Positions 1 through 10,852 of a stretch of 64,000 nt of DNA are shown in pieces; the first letter of the stretch is position 1; each line of letters begins with the position of its first letter. A model generated the notes under the pieces. That model saw only the letters and a program-made list of their open reading frames with translations, did no database searches and was not told where the DNA came from. A program made the position numbers and the translations under genes. The DNA comes from Serripes groenlandicus (taxonomy: Eukaryota; Mollusca; Bivalvia; Cardiida; Cardiidae), in the NCBI GenBank assembly GCA_031761405.1, contig JASEVX010000035.1, forward strand, positions 1,501,084 to 1,565,083. The letters are read 5' to 3'.

Positions 1-500
1 ATATCCCCGCATTGTCGACATCAATGTCCAAGGATCATTCTAGTTCTATAAGGTTTATTAATATCTGGAGGAGCCTGAGTATATGACAAAAAGGTATATA
101 ATAAAGTAATTAGAGTTCTGAAAGTAAACTGACATGTGTCGTGTCCAAGCAATGTGACAAAATAGGAAACATTTACTTGCACATCCTGTATTATGATAAA
201 TGACAGCAATGTTTTTAGAAAAGGGATTATTTGCTCGACATGAGCAATTACTGACTTCCTCCAGACGGCATAAAGAACAAAACGTACAAAAAATGTTTGA
301 CACGAAAGACCATTACTTTGTGCTTTATACATTAAAGCAAACACCATACAGTTGCAGCAATAGAACAATTAATATAAACATAGTGGCTCAGTGCACTGAT
401 TCTGTACACAGCTTGGGAAAGTACAAACGCCTTGATATGTTCAGCCTTGCTCCATATTTACAAGTGTCGAAATGGGAACACACGTGGATGGCATGCCCAG
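1..500. other. Unassigned AT-rich DNA
   Basis: I recognise no gene or named repeat here. The open frames on both strands are short and read as chance translations without recognisable motifs. Confidence 0.5.
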
Positions 501-504
501 AGAG

Positions 505-740
505 TGACATCTGGTAATACAGCAACGAAAATGTATCTGGTCATACAGAGGCATCTGGTAAGACAGAAGTATCTGGTAATACAGACTAATAGAGACAACT
601 TGTCATACAGGCACATATAAGGATCGGTTCATACACGTACGAATGGCATCTGGCCATACATACAGTTGTGATAGAAGGAGAACGTATGAATGAACCAATC
701 GTGATGGAAGGAGAACGTATGGGTAGATTCATCTGGTTAT
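505..740 (+). repeat. Degenerate short repeats with a CATCTGGTAATACAG-like unit
   Basis: The phrase CATCTGGTAATACAG and variants (TATCTGGTCATACAG, CATCTGGTAAGACAG) recur with irregular spacing from about 508. A second motif, GAAGGAGAACGTATG, occurs twice near 675 and 705 and has a relative near 1003. The pattern looks like a decayed minisatellite. It explains the repeated peptide phrase in the overlapping open frame. Confidence 0.5.
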
Positions 741-1333
741 ACATACATGTGTCTATGCACTTGGCTAATAAAGATATATATTTAAAAAACAACAGATCTT
801 TCATATTGGGGAGGATGGCCATGACCTTCACATATCTATGCACGTGGCTAATAAAGTTATATATTATTACAAAATATCGTTCATATTTAATGTTTTCTGC
901 GACAAACTGGATTCACCTATCATTCGGTATGGGGCACTATGGTTACACTGTTTTGTTTGTTTTATTGGGATTTACGCCGCCGTCAACAATCGTGTTGAAA
1001 GAAGAACGTATGGGTAGATTCATCTGGTTATACATACTGTACATAATGATGAATATGTTCATACAGCCACATATAAACATATGGCTACCGCTTTATGATT
1101 CCAAAACGACTGAACTTAGTTACTATCCGATCGTAACTCTCATTAATGTCAAAACCTCCGAATGTAAGTTTTTGTGTTTTTTGGCATTTTCAATTACTAT
1201 GTTTATTCATTTCAAACACAGTGCATTTTATAACTCACAGATCATTGAAACTTGTTATACATATAGCCTTAGGTTATTCGCTCGATTAAATACAGTCGTG
1301 TTATCGCCCATCGACAGCTTACAGATGTGGTAA
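686..1333 (+). CDS. Long open frame of about 215 codons, function unknown, possibly spurious
   Basis: The frame is open without a stop for over 640 bases, which is unusual in DNA this AT-rich. Its first ATG is at 686, and an in-frame GTG lies 18 bases upstream. The translation is rich in Ile, Leu, Tyr, Phe and Met with several hydrophobic stretches, so multiple membrane segments could be predicted. The phrase ERMGRFIWLYI appears twice, near residues 11 and 110, because the underlying DNA contains decayed repeats. The stretch near 950-1000 resembles part of a SINE tail (GGGATTTACGCCGCCGTCAACA) read in reverse. No domain is recognised. The frame most likely arose from repeat-derived DNA. A short membrane protein gene cannot be excluded. 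Confidence 0.15.
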   Translation: MNEPIVMEGERMGRFIWLYIHVSMHLANKDIYLKNNRSFILGRMAMTFTYLCTWLIKLYIITKYRSYLMFSATNWIHLSFGMGHYGYTVLFVLLGFTPPSTIVLKEERMGRFIWLYILYIMMNMFIQPHINIWLPLYDSKTTELSYYPIVTLINVKTSECKFLCFLAFSITMFIHFKHSAFYNSQIIETCYTYSLRLFARLNTVVLSPIDSLQMW

Positions 1334-1587
1334 GAATAGGTAAACCTGAACGCGTTCAGATAGTTCAACAGAATTATTTATTTCACACTCATTCTTATTT
1401 AATTATATTTGAGTGCGTGTATTGCCGTCGTATTGTTAGCATTCCCAATCTGTAACAGGTTACGCTATCTGACATTATCCTGATTATAGTTTGCAGACAT
1501 CAAATTTATGTCGTTACTGGTTAGACCAGGAATACCCATAGTACCCTCCTTCTTTAGTATACTTATCAGTACATTTAATACAATTAT
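1334..1587. other. Unassigned DNA
   Basis: AT-rich stretch with no recognised gene, RNA or repeat. Confidence 0.4.
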
Positions 1588-1852
1588 ATGAGCCGTTCGA
1601 CGAGACAACAAACGTTATGGTCTCAGCGTAATGTATCGACCCAGAACAGCCTGCGTAGTCCGCGCAGAATAGTCCGAGCCGATACATTCCGTCACAGGGG
1701 AATAGAGGTATAGAGTAATGACTCCTAAAACGGAAAATCCACAGGAGTCAAAAAGTGTCTGTCCGGATTAGCATGCCCAGCATGCTTAGGCTGATTTGGA
1801 TCTATACATTACGCAGAGTCCACACTGTTGGTTTGTACGTGGAACAACTCAT
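1588..1852. mobile_element. MITE family 1, full copy with long inverted ends
   Basis: The two ends are imperfect inverted repeats about 50 bases long. The left end begins ATGAGCCGTT and the right end, reverse-complemented, begins ATGAGTTGTT; both then reach GCGTAATGTAT. There is no coding capacity, so it is a nonautonomous DNA transposon. Related copies lie at 47612-47875 (full), 36617-36760 and 59080-59312 (both 5' truncated). All share the inner phrases AGGTATAGAGTA and GCTTAGGCTGAT. Confidence 0.75.
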
Positions 1853-2562
1853 ATAAAAGTATATTTTTGGTATTTAAAAAGAGATAAAAATGTACTCAAA
1901 TTACTTAGCGGAATAATATAGGTATAGACGTTAAGACGAATTTGCACATACGCATCGTTACATTTATCGGTGGCGCCCATTTTTTATTGGCGAATACAGA
2001 CTCACTTACGGCAGAATTGCGAATACAGACTCACTTACGGCAGAATTGGCTTGTAATGGTTGTTATCGTAAAAAGGTACTTGTATTACATTAGACGACCG
2101 AGTGACGGCATCTTTTTGTCCCCGTCATAAATCGCTTCGTCTCAAACTCGCATGATCTCTATGAACTGAAGACGTTTATAACTTAAAGCAGACACAAATA
2201 TTTAATAGTGCAGTACGACGTACGTATTGAAATGTCAGAGTTAATGTTTCGATCTGGACATATTTTAGTAAGTTTCATTATAAATGCAGCAATGGCTTCG
2301 TTTCCTCACCTTCAGAAAAGTGTTATTCAATTTCGGAGAAAACTTTAACATTGTATTATCATTTTATTTTTCAATTCATTAGCACAATCAATTTTAAAAC
2401 GCCTTTGGCCAAAACAAATTATAACAGTTACAAAAACGGCAAACGAAACACGAAATTATACTTCACATACAAACAAGATGGATTTTTATAAAGATGTAAA
2501 ATTCAATGTGTGATCAAATATTGTCACATTCGATGTCTTCTGCTTGGATACGCAACCAGCCG
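1853..2562. other. Unassigned DNA with a 29-bp tandem doublet
   Basis: A 29-bp unit beginning GCGAATACAGACTC is repeated head to tail at 1990-2018 and 2019-2047. Nothing else in this stretch is recognised. Confidence 0.5.
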
Positions 2563-2742
2563 TGTGTTCCATAGTAAACACAACTTAAACAGTTTAAGCT
2601 ATGCCTATCAAACGGAACGAAACCTACCTGTTTTATGAATGGAAAACAGGTAGAACACGTTTGGTTAACCGACTAAGGAACGGTATATCGACCTATATAG
2701 GTTTCGCAAAACAGGTTTTGAGTTTTGTGACTATGGAACACA
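2563..2742. mobile_element. Foldback MITE, about 180 bp
   Basis: The left end TGTGTTCCATAGTAAACACA and the reverse complement of the right end (TGTGTTCCATAGTCACAAAA) match over about 34 bases with a few changes. Inside is a second perfect 11-bp stem, CTACCTGTTTT at 2626-2636 pairing with 2643-2653. There is no coding potential. The overlapping open frame at 2601-2849 is a by-product. Confidence 0.65.
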
Positions 2743-2929
2743 GGGCCGAACTCGCGCGAAAATCCGCGCATTACTTGATTCATAGCCGGGGTTCTTTGTT
2801 ACGAATCCAGCAATATACCGCTGCCTTCCCGATAATGACGGCGATTTAACACAAAAAGTGTATAAACATAACTTAAGTTATCTTGCGTGTGACTTTGACC
2901 TCAATTTAAATAAACGAATAAAGGTGATA

Positions 2930-3195
2930 GCTGCTAAATGTAACTGTTTTTTAAAAAATTAGTCAAACCTCTTTTAAGACCACATAGTAATATAAATTCC
3001 CTGTCTATTGCAACCATGTTCCCAGAATCACGCTTTTTCTGCAAAAATGACCCTGTAATTAAAGACCATCTGTGAATTAAGGTCAACTTGTTGTCTTTCC
3101 ATGGGTGGTCTTTATACACAGGTTCAACTGTATATATAAGATAGGACGATGTGCTTGTATGTTTGTTCAGCATGTGATTTACCTCATGCAAAGTC
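2930..3195 (-). repeat. Probable dispersed-repeat fragment
   Basis: The minus strand reads as a short frame with the phrases EPVYKDHPWK and HRWSLITGS. I associate phrases of this type with conceptual translations of dispersed repeats in molluscs rather than with host proteins. The assignment rests on memory of that style, not on an alignment. Confidence 0.3.
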
Positions 3196-3360
3196 GTATT
3201 CCTAGGGAAATTGCTAACAGTTTAACAATGATAATAATATAAGTATGTCTTTGCAAATCAGGTCGTCCAAAGAGAATTATAGAGTTGTATTCACACAAAG
3301 TATGTATGTTATAGGTTTTTCATGAATGTCAGTCTCAGGTCAATTACGAACTGGTTTTCT

Positions 3361-3547
3361 GCATATTTTAATACGTAGTGCAGATTCAAAACGGGAACCT
3401 CACTGAAAGTAGTGCGCGCACTGTCTGACGTCACAATCTTGTATTTTCAACGGGTGTGGATACGGAATTTTAATCCGTCGTGTCTGAACTGCGCTTGTCA
3501 ATCTGCATGTATTTTCACTGGAAAAATGTACGGCATATAATAAATAC
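3361..3547. repeat. Dispersed repeat R, copy 1
   Basis: About 187 bp that recur as a direct repeat at 4807-4996 at roughly 85-90 percent identity. Shared phrases include GATTCAAAACGGGAACCTC, CTGTCTGACGTCACAAT and TTTTAATCCGTCGTGTCTGA. A third, interrupted copy lies at 32083-32110 and 32429-32480. No coding function is apparent. Confidence 0.7.
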
Positions 3548-3725
3548 GGAATATTACGTTGCGGGAGCGATAAAAGAGTTGGTATTGCACTACAAGTAGC
3601 GTGGAACAATCGATATCTTAAGAGACCGAAGGTCGAGTAAGATATGGATTTTCCCACGCTACAAGTCGTGCAATACGAACACACTTATCGCTCCCGCAAC
3701 GTAATATTCCTTTTATTATATACCT
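3533..3725. mobile_element. Foldback element with 73-nt arms
   Basis: The left arm 3548-3620 and right arm 3638-3710 are inverted copies, both 73 nt, with about 10 mismatches. They are separated by a 17-nt loop that itself contains GACC/GGTC. The outermost 26 bases of each arm pair perfectly (GGAATATTACGTTGCGGGAG onward). Weaker pairing of ATATAATAAA-like sequence extends the palindrome to about 3533-3725. It is noncoding and most simply a hairpin MITE inserted next to repeat R. Confidence 0.75.
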
Positions 3726-3966
3726 ATGATCTATGAAGAGCGAAAAAACTAACAAATATACAGATTCAATATATTTTTTATTGGGGATACAATTTTGTAA
3801 TCTTGAAATGGAAAGATGAATGATGGATGAATATCTACTACAATACTTAGGCCACGCCCCTAAAAAGTATGCTAATACGTAGGTCCCACCCAATAACATT
3901 ATCAAATTAGATTTCCATTGTTTTGTTGGAGAACATAACAACATAATCTTTATTTGCAGGTTTTAT

Positions 3967-4720
3967 TATACCCCCAAAAAACAAAGTTTTGGGGGGTATA
4001 TAGGAGTCACTGTGTCGGTCGGTCGGTCGGTCGGTCGGTCGGTCGGTCGGAAGCCATATTTTGTCCGGACCATATCTTAACAATACAACATAGGATTTGA
4101 ACGAAACTTCATAGAAGGATACAACACATTGAGAGGAAGTGCGGTGTACAGGAACCATAACTCTATTTTATCTAAATACAGAGTTATTGCCATTTGTTAC
4201 TTTTTCTTATTCGTAGAGTCTTGTCCGGAGCATAACTTTAAAACCAATTGTTGGAATTTAATAAAACTTCATAGGATGATACAACACATTGAGAGGAAGT
4301 GCAGTGTATAGAAACCATAACTCTATTAAATCTAAATGCAGAGTTATTGCCCTTTGTTACTTTTTTTTGTCCGGAGAATTACTTAATAACTAACAGATGG
4401 AATCTAATAAAACTGCATACAATGGTAGAGCATAATCAGAGGAAGTGCAGTGTACAAGAACCATAACTCTAATTTACATAATTACAGAGTTATTGCCCTT
4501 TGTTACTTTTTCTTGTTAAGTAAGCCATATTTTGTCCGGCCTATTTCTTACAAACCACTGGGTGGAATTCAATAAAATTTACATGAAGCTTCTATACCAA
4601 GAGGAGATGTGTATACCCTACAGGTCTTACAATTGCATGTTATTTTACAGAGTTATGGCCCTTTTGTTGGTCGGTCGGAAGCCATATTTTGAATCAAGGT
4701 GCTGTTTTGGGGGTATTTAT
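3967..4720. mobile_element. Nonautonomous element ending in TACCCCCAAAA, with inner tandem repeats
   Basis: The left end reads TATACCCCCAAAAAACAAAG. The right end, in reverse complement, reads AAATACCCCCAAAACAG, giving short inverted termini. A small hairpin (CCCCCAAAA.../TTTTGGGGGG) sits at the left end. Inside are three to four diverged units of about 120-130 bp sharing GAGGAAGTGC.GTGTA, CCATAACTCTA and CAGAGTTATTGCC. No transposase is encoded. Confidence 0.55.
4014..4050. repeat. (GGTC)n microsatellite
   Basis: About nine perfect tandem copies of a tetranucleotide, GGTC. It lies just inside the left end of the CCCCCAAAA element; a shorter GGTCGGTCGG remnant is near 4669. Confidence 0.9.
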
Positions 4721-4806
4721 CATCTTCAATGATAGTTCTAGTTTAATTTGACGCTAGGTTTTTGATACAGACAATAGAAACAATTTTCCTAAATAATACT
4801 CGTTGT

Positions 4807-4996
4807 CTGCATATTTGACTACGTAGCGCAGATTCAAAACGGGAACCTCGCTGAAAGTAGTCCGCGCACTGTCTGACGTCACAATATTGTATATTACCAC
4901 TGCGTGTAGATACGGAATTTTAATCCGTCGTGTCTGAACTGCGCATGTCAATCTGCATGTATTTCCACCGGAATATGTACAGGCATATAATATAAT
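4807..4996. repeat. Dispersed repeat R, copy 2
   Basis: Direct repeat of 3361-3547, in the same orientation about 1.45 kb away. The pair brackets the foldback element and the CCCCCAAAA element. Confidence 0.7.
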
Positions 4997-5895
4997 GAGA
5001 TATCAAACAACTTATCGGACATCATAACAGATCAATGGGAACCGAATAACCAATTGGATTTAAAACTGATTGAAAAACATGAGCGCAACGAAGTCCTGGA
5101 TCGTTAACCTGAGAAAGCGTCCTTTATAACAAGTTCAATATTTAAAAGATTCTCACTTAAACTGAATAAACCATACCAGTGTAGCTTATCCTAATTCCAA
5201 ATTGGAACTTAAATTGAATATATATATTTAAAAGCAACAATTAAGAACAATTCTGCCTACTTAATTTGCACACACAGTACTATTCAAAAGTTCAACTAAA
5301 GTTGAGTTTTAATGAATATGGTTGAAATGGGCCCGCGATTAAAGATATGTTGTTTAAAGAAATTGTTTACGACCTTGCAGGACGAAAACCCGACACAAGG
5401 TATATCGCATCAGCTCAATTTGAGCGTGTTGTGATCAGGTGAGCTAAAAATCAAGAACAAAAGCGCCCGAGCAGTTGTGCATCATTGTCTATAATATTTG
5501 TTTACAATCCATTCACGAACGACAGTGTTGGATAAAACGTAAGATTGAAATGTATGTCTTCCCATTAATGATCAATTCATACTGTACAATGACGGCACTT
5601 CGAAACCTGTGTTGCATGGTACATATATATATATATTATACCGAATAGAATTAGTCTCAAGGATGACAAATAACATATAAAGCTTAAACTTACAGTAGCG
5701 CGACTAAAGTACTGAACACATTGTTACCGACAGACATTGTTCTACGTTTACCGACCTGGCTATAAATCAATGTTGGACAAATCGTAGTGTATGATGTAAA
5801 TTGGATGTACTCGTTATGTAATAGTTCTTTGGGCATTACCATAAATGATTCGTATCTAGGAAGCTGGTTAAGATAAGTGAATGAAGATGATATAC
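4997..5895. other. Unassigned DNA
   Basis: No gene or repeat recognised. A short TA-dinucleotide run lies near 5623. Confidence 0.4.
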
Positions 5896-6351
5896 TTAGT
5901 CACGGAAGATACCGAAAGAAACACGCCACACAGCCATGTGGTGCGCATTCGTATGGTTGTGCATACCGGTATTATGCCTCTTTATTGAAATAAAACATGT
6001 CTCATACTTTTTAACTCTTTCAGCTCCAAATTGTTTTAAGTAGACTCTTCCGTGTTCAAAATCGGGCATCTCCATTTCCAATTTAATAAGAGTTTTGGAT
6101 AATTGTATATCAGATATAGATAATGCTGATTTCAGCTCAGACAGCTCGTTATGAGTTTTCTCATTTGCATCTGTATTGTTTGGAAAAATATCAATATTGC
6201 CATTGGCGCTGATAGAGTTAAATAAAGTATTGTTTTGTTTGGCATTAATTGATTTATAGACATGATCCATGTGAAGGTTTCTTTTTGTGGATTCCTTGAT
6301 GGTTTTTTCATAAATGGTCGGCATATCCACTACGAATACGCTTTCATGCAT
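5896..6351 (-). CDS. Hypothetical open frame of about 150 codons, partly repeat-derived
   Basis: The minus-strand frame is open from an ATG at 6351 to a stop at 5896. The translation is hydrophilic and could form a short helical stretch around ELSELKSALSISDIQLSKTL. No domain is recognised. The DNA near 6015-6090 (AACTCTTTCAGCTCCAAATT) resembles the TTAA-flanked MITE family 2 found at 10853 and 17420, so part of the C-terminal coding region derives from a transposon end. No splice or promoter signal stands out. It could be a decayed gene, an exon or chance. Confidence 0.2.
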   Translation of the reverse strand: MHESVFVVDMPTIYEKTIKESTKRNLHMDHVYKSINAKQNNTLFNSISANGNIDIFPNNTDANEKTHNELSELKSALSISDIQLSKTLIKLEMEMPDFEHGRVYLKQFGAERVKKYETCFISIKRHNTGMHNHTNAHHMAVWRVSFGIFRD

Positions 6352-6357
6352 ACGCAC

Positions 6358-7209
6358 TCATAATACCATAATACCATTCTGCAAAGGTAACTGGCTACAT
6401 TCTATTACATTGTGGCACTCCATTGCTTTCAGATGAATGCCTGTTTTAACAAAAACGTTCCTCAACCATGACGAATTGGACCGGAATGTTAATAACTAGT
6501 ATATCAAAGTGTACCATGTTTTAGATTTCACATAGATAACTATTTTTATAGCTAATTAAAAGAAAATTCCTAAAACTAAAAAAAATGGTCGTACTTCCAT
6601 ACACGTACACGTGTGTATATTTTAGAAAACAATTTAAAAAAAGTGCTGACCTTTATACTGCTGCACAAATTGATAAAAGAGGATATCGGGGTAATATCGA
6701 CACTGCTGAGTTAGCGTATAACACGCTTTAATTTATAATCCTTGAACATGTTTAGTTCTTCTGAAAATGATTTTCAGTCAATACTGTTCCAATATTTACA
6801 AGGGCAATGTTTAAATTTTGGAGGAATCTTCACTGGGCAGTCATGTTGATCGTTACATTAATTTTGACTGACTTGTTTCTTATTTCAGAGACTGGCTAAC
6901 TTTAGTTTAAACATATTTTATTGACATAAAAATAATACACAATATGATATACAACATTCATTATACATATGACATTATTGTTATACAAGTTCTAACTTAT
7001 ATTCGGTATGTCCCTTTTGGATGACAAACATCACATGCTGTCTTTAGATTAACACATAGTTAATCGGCAATACAGATTACATACAAAAGCTAATGTGTTC
7101 CGACTGGAGTTGGCAAGACAAAACAAAATCTTACGTCACTAAATAAGTGGTTGGTAAACTTAAAAAAAGAACAAAATTATAAATCAAGACTTAAGTATTT
7201 TAAGTATGG
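6358..7209. other. Unassigned AT-rich DNA
   Basis: No gene, RNA or repeat recognised. Confidence 0.4.
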
Positions 7210-7620
7210 TATTTTAGTTTGGACAATATACCCGGGGAAAAGCAAGAGGTTTTAGTTAAACCTTCCAGAATTCCTTATGTAAGTCTGCACTGTCAGGAAA
7301 ATATTTGGGTTCTCATCAACACTCAAATGATTTGAACCATATAGTAGCATACATTCAAGTTTAATGGTTGGTATATTCTAAGTTGTCGAAATAGCAGAAT
7401 TCGTTGTGGTATAACATCTAAAAAAATAAATGTTCACAGTCTTCTAACCCATAACCACATACGCACATTCCATTGTCGCATAGATGGTTAGTGTACAGGT
7501 CAAATTGTGAGTCACTGCCTTTATTGCGAAGACGCGTGCGTAATATTGAAAATTGGCGTTTACCTATGGAGTAGTACTTTGGAACAGTTGTACTTGGGAA
7601 CATCTTTACCTTAGACTAAA
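7210..7620 (-). pseudogene. Non-LTR retrotransposon ORF2, C-terminal fragment, decayed
   Basis: The minus-strand translation contains GKRQFSILRTRLRNKGSDSQ, then DLYTNHLCDNGMCVCG and EDCEHLFF. This is the usual end of non-LTR reverse transcriptase polyproteins: a basic RLR segment followed by a C-x-C...H zinc-knuckle-like motif (C.CG...E...H.FF). After a stop, the same reading continues in broken form towards 7210 with recognisable pieces such as WFKSF. The upstream reverse transcriptase core is absent at this spot. A different RT core lies at 8390-9390 on the same strand; they could be one dispersed element or two. Family assignment (CR1/jockey-like) is inferred from motif style. Confidence 0.6.
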
Positions 7621-7869
7621 AGGCTGACAGAGATGTTATTGCGCGGGTGCCTCAGCACCAGTGCATATATTGGTTGTGAAAAATCTGTCACTGATGCAAT
7701 GGGCTTGCGCAAGCGCCGTGTTAATAGTCTTGATAGCGCATGCGCCGTATTCTACCGTCAGCTCTCGGATATTTCCGTAGCAGTTCGTCGCTAGACTGGT
7801 TCTTGTTCGAGTTTGTATGCGAGTAGTTTTTTTATAATTAAAATGCAAATTAAAACCATAGTTTAACGT

Positions 7870-7960
7870 GTACCGGCGTTTAGCCATCGCGGATCACCCA
7901 TCCAGGCACTAACAGCGATGAACATTGCTTAGCTTACGAAAAGGTCAAACACTCTACCAA
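7870..7960 (-). ncRNA. 5S rRNA-like sequence (5S pseudogene or 5S-headed SINE)
   Basis: The minus strand carries the internal control region of 5S rRNA. AAGCTAAGCAATGTT (box A-like) is followed at the right distance by GTTAGTGCCTGGATGGGTGA (box C-like), then CCGC. Animal 5S rRNA has AAGTTAAGCAACGTC and GTTAGTACTTGGATGGGTGA at these places. The 5' third and the 3' end of 5S do not match well and there is no T-run terminator directly after. It is therefore not a functional gene but a Pol III-type promoter relic, as expected for a 5S-derived SINE head or a 5S retropseudogene. Confidence 0.6.
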
Positions 7961-8389
7961 CGTCACTATAAAAGCCGGCTTCCAAAGCAAGGCTGTAGAA
8001 GTGATTTTTATACCCGTTCCCGTTACATTGATCCCTCTTTTCTCTTGACTTCGACCAAAAGTCACACAACTGAACACAATCAGTATTCCTATGTAACATC
8101 ACTGGGAACCACCGGGGTTTTAATAACAGGAAAATGGGAATATGTTCATGAAGGCGAAGTTATTGTGCTAAATTTTGCGATGTTAAGAATATATTAAGGG
8201 AAAAAAAGAGGACGCGCATGCGCAGACAAATGTTCACAATAATGTTTGGAGATCGAGGTCAAGACGTTGGGAAAAGGTATTTTAGTTTTCGTTTTACGTA
8301 TTTAACTAAAAAAATATTGTTATCATATATTTTGATCATATATTTAAAAGCGGGTTCGTGTTTTTCGAATCGAACAGTATTTCTTTAGC

Positions 8390-9390
8390 CATACAATGCT
8401 GATTCCCGCGCTAACATCGAACTGTTGCATTTTGAAGCAACTCTTGTTGATTGTATGTTCTCGGGTAATTTATTCCACAAACATACAGCTAAGGGGACAC
8501 AATAACTGGCAAACGACTCTGTTCGCCAAGCAATTACCTCTATATCAGCCGCATTTCGAAGTGGATATTCAGTTTGTTTACCAACTTGTGATTGAACATT
8601 TCAGTAAGATAGTTAGGAGTAAGATCATGGATAACTTTAAAAGTTAAAATAAATTGTTGGTACTTTCTTCGATCAGATAATTCTAACCACCCAATTTCCT
8701 TGTATAAATTATGAAGAGAAATATATCTGGTTACATCAATGGTATCAATTGAATCTAGTTCAGTTTACATGCAGTTGTCCCAAACCACAGAAGCATATTC
8801 AAAAAGTGGACGGAGAAAAGAAGTATAAATTTGATTAAGTGAGTTCGCCTTAGTCGGAATTTAAGTATTCTTATCATACCCAAAACCTTTGAAGCTGATG
8901 TTATGTATATGGTCTTTCCATTTAGAATTACTACTAAGTGTTCAACCTAAATGCATCTAGGACTACATTGTCAAAAACAAGTCTTGGAAAAGGAACAGCT
9001 TTGTTAGTAAGCAACATGGCCACACCTTTAGACGGATTAAAAAAACACCTAACCATTGCTTAGTCAAAGTCGAAAGCATTACGAGGTCATGGTTTAAATT
9101 GCCTTCATTATCAGTTATGTTAGTTGCAAAACATGTAATTTATTTATCATCAGCAGAAAGGCGTGATATGCTAAGTATGTTTTGAGTTATATTGTTAACA
9201 TAAATAAGGACTAATATATTCCCAGAACAGAGCGTTGAGGTACCCCAGCATTTATAGTTAGTGACCTAGATTTGGCATTGCCTACAATTACAGATTGTTG
9301 TCGGTACGATAAATAGTTTTCAAACCAGTCTAATAGTAGTTCATAAATTCCAATCCTTATACTTGCTATATGTAACTTGTGAAGTTAAAA
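8390..9390 (-). pseudogene. Non-LTR retrotransposon reverse transcriptase, decayed
   Basis: Read on the minus strand with frameshifts, the order is DWFENYLSYRQQSV, then AGVPQRSVLG (family form GVPQGSVLGP), IYVNNITQN and SRLSADDK. The last corresponds to the catalytic Y/F-A-D-D box. KQWLGVF follows, then SKWKDHI, RPLFEYASVVWD, LHNLYKEIGWLELSDRRKYQ and LTPNYLTEMF. This is the palm, thumb and connection order of CR1/jockey-type ORF2 proteins. Stops and frame breaks are scattered throughout, and the GVPQGS glycine and first active-site residue are changed, so it cannot make an active enzyme. The endonuclease domain is not visible. Confidence 0.8.
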
Positions 9391-9934
9391 GCAAACAGAA
9401 TAAATCACGACAAGCCTGCATTTACATGCTGTTTAATATTATATAACATCGTTCAATTATCTTTAGATCATATTAGGTACGATTATCCTGCAATGTAAGG
9501 GTTGTCTATTTAGGATCTATTATATTTGCAGGTTCTTCCAAGGTATTAAAATATATCGTTAAGTTTAAACACCTTTATCTAGATCTCAAAGAAGAATGGA
9601 AATTCTCATGAATATCAAAAACCTGGAACAGGATTTTAATAGGATTGCGCGTGAATACAAGCTGATCTTTTGTATAACTTTAAATAGTGTTGCTCATCTT
9701 AGATTGAAATTTAATTCCAAATTAAACGATAAAGCACATTGGCCTAAATACTTCAGATATCAAAGAGTAGGAAGTGCGTCTTCGGTGAAGTAATTGAAAT
9801 TTATTTCAAGTTGATTACAACTATGAAAACAGATGATTATTTATCAAAGACAAACAACTAGACTGTTAATAGTGACAGACAATGGCAGATACAACAGAGC
9901 GAATCTGTATTTACAAGTCGAAAATATCCTGTCT
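9391..9934. other. Unassigned DNA
   Basis: Nothing recognised. A 65-codon open frame near 9596 has no recognisable features. Confidence 0.4.
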
Positions 9935-10165
9935 TGAATTTCGCAAGGACCGCCTTGGTGTTGGAGTTCGCGGTTTCGATCCCCGGCCGGGTTATAGCAA
10001 CGACGTAAACAGTGGTAGTAACTGTTGCCCGCCTTGGCGCCCAGGGTTTCGAGGTTAGCTAACGATAGCCCGGCTGGTGTCAAGACGAATTTATCAGCAG
10101 TATTTGTTTTTTACCCCAGGAAAGGCCGAGATATAATTGAAAAATTGTTGAAAGTGGCATAATAA
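9935..10165 (+). mobile_element. SINE-A, diverged copy
   Basis: A tRNA-like B box (GGTTTCGATCCCC) near 9972 follows a decayed head. The SINE-A core follows: GCCTTGGCGCCCAGGG, then GCCCGGCTGGTGTCAAG, and a tail like GATATAATTGAAAAATTGTTGAAAGTGGC. Better copies are at 35757, 59674 and, reversed, 44466 and 58684. Confidence 0.65.
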
Positions 10166-10654
10166 ATTTAACAACAACATGTTGAATTTCGGATAGTAGA
10201 TAACTTTATAACCTTTTTTCAGAACACTAAAACATGTTAGAGGTGTTTATTGAACACAGAAGTTCTTTGAATTCGCGTATGGCAGACAAATTGCTAATGG
10301 TATATCCTACTTCGCATTCTGTGTCATTAATCTTTCATAAGTTGTTGTTTATGAGAACAGAGAGATAACTGACAAGAAATAAAGACTATACAATGTTGAA
10401 TGAATACTGAATGTATTTATGTTATTTGGATGCAAGTATCATACGCTTTAGTCATATTTAAGTAGCTGCTATTGATTTATACAGTTTCCGTCTATACGGG
10501 GAGTTATTTTGAACAAGCTTCATATATTTGTTTTTCGTTGAAAAGAGTGCGCAGTTAAACAAATTTACGCTGATCACAGCCGAGATTAAACAATTATTTT
10601 GTAACATCTAGAGAAAACATGGACACTTACAATTTGAGAGATATATATTACCTA
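10166..10654. other. Unassigned AT-rich DNA
   Basis: No gene or repeat recognised. Confidence 0.4.
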
Positions 10655-10852
10655 GCTTTCACTTAAATTGAAATAGTTTTAATTGTCTGATATTATGCCC
10701 ACAAAATACTGAGCTGAACCATTTAAAAACCCGTACTTGTGTACCAGCATTTTTAACCAAAGACTTGACACTTTATGTAAGACGAAGGCATATATATCTA
10801 CTTTGAATTTCAATTCAGATACTCGAAACATGACGAGTGTCTTTTACAAACT

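Noticed and set aside
3562..3725. Possible CRISPR-like or integron-like palindromic structure
   Set aside because: Single palindrome with no spacer-repeat array, in eukaryotic DNA; a hairpin MITE explains it.
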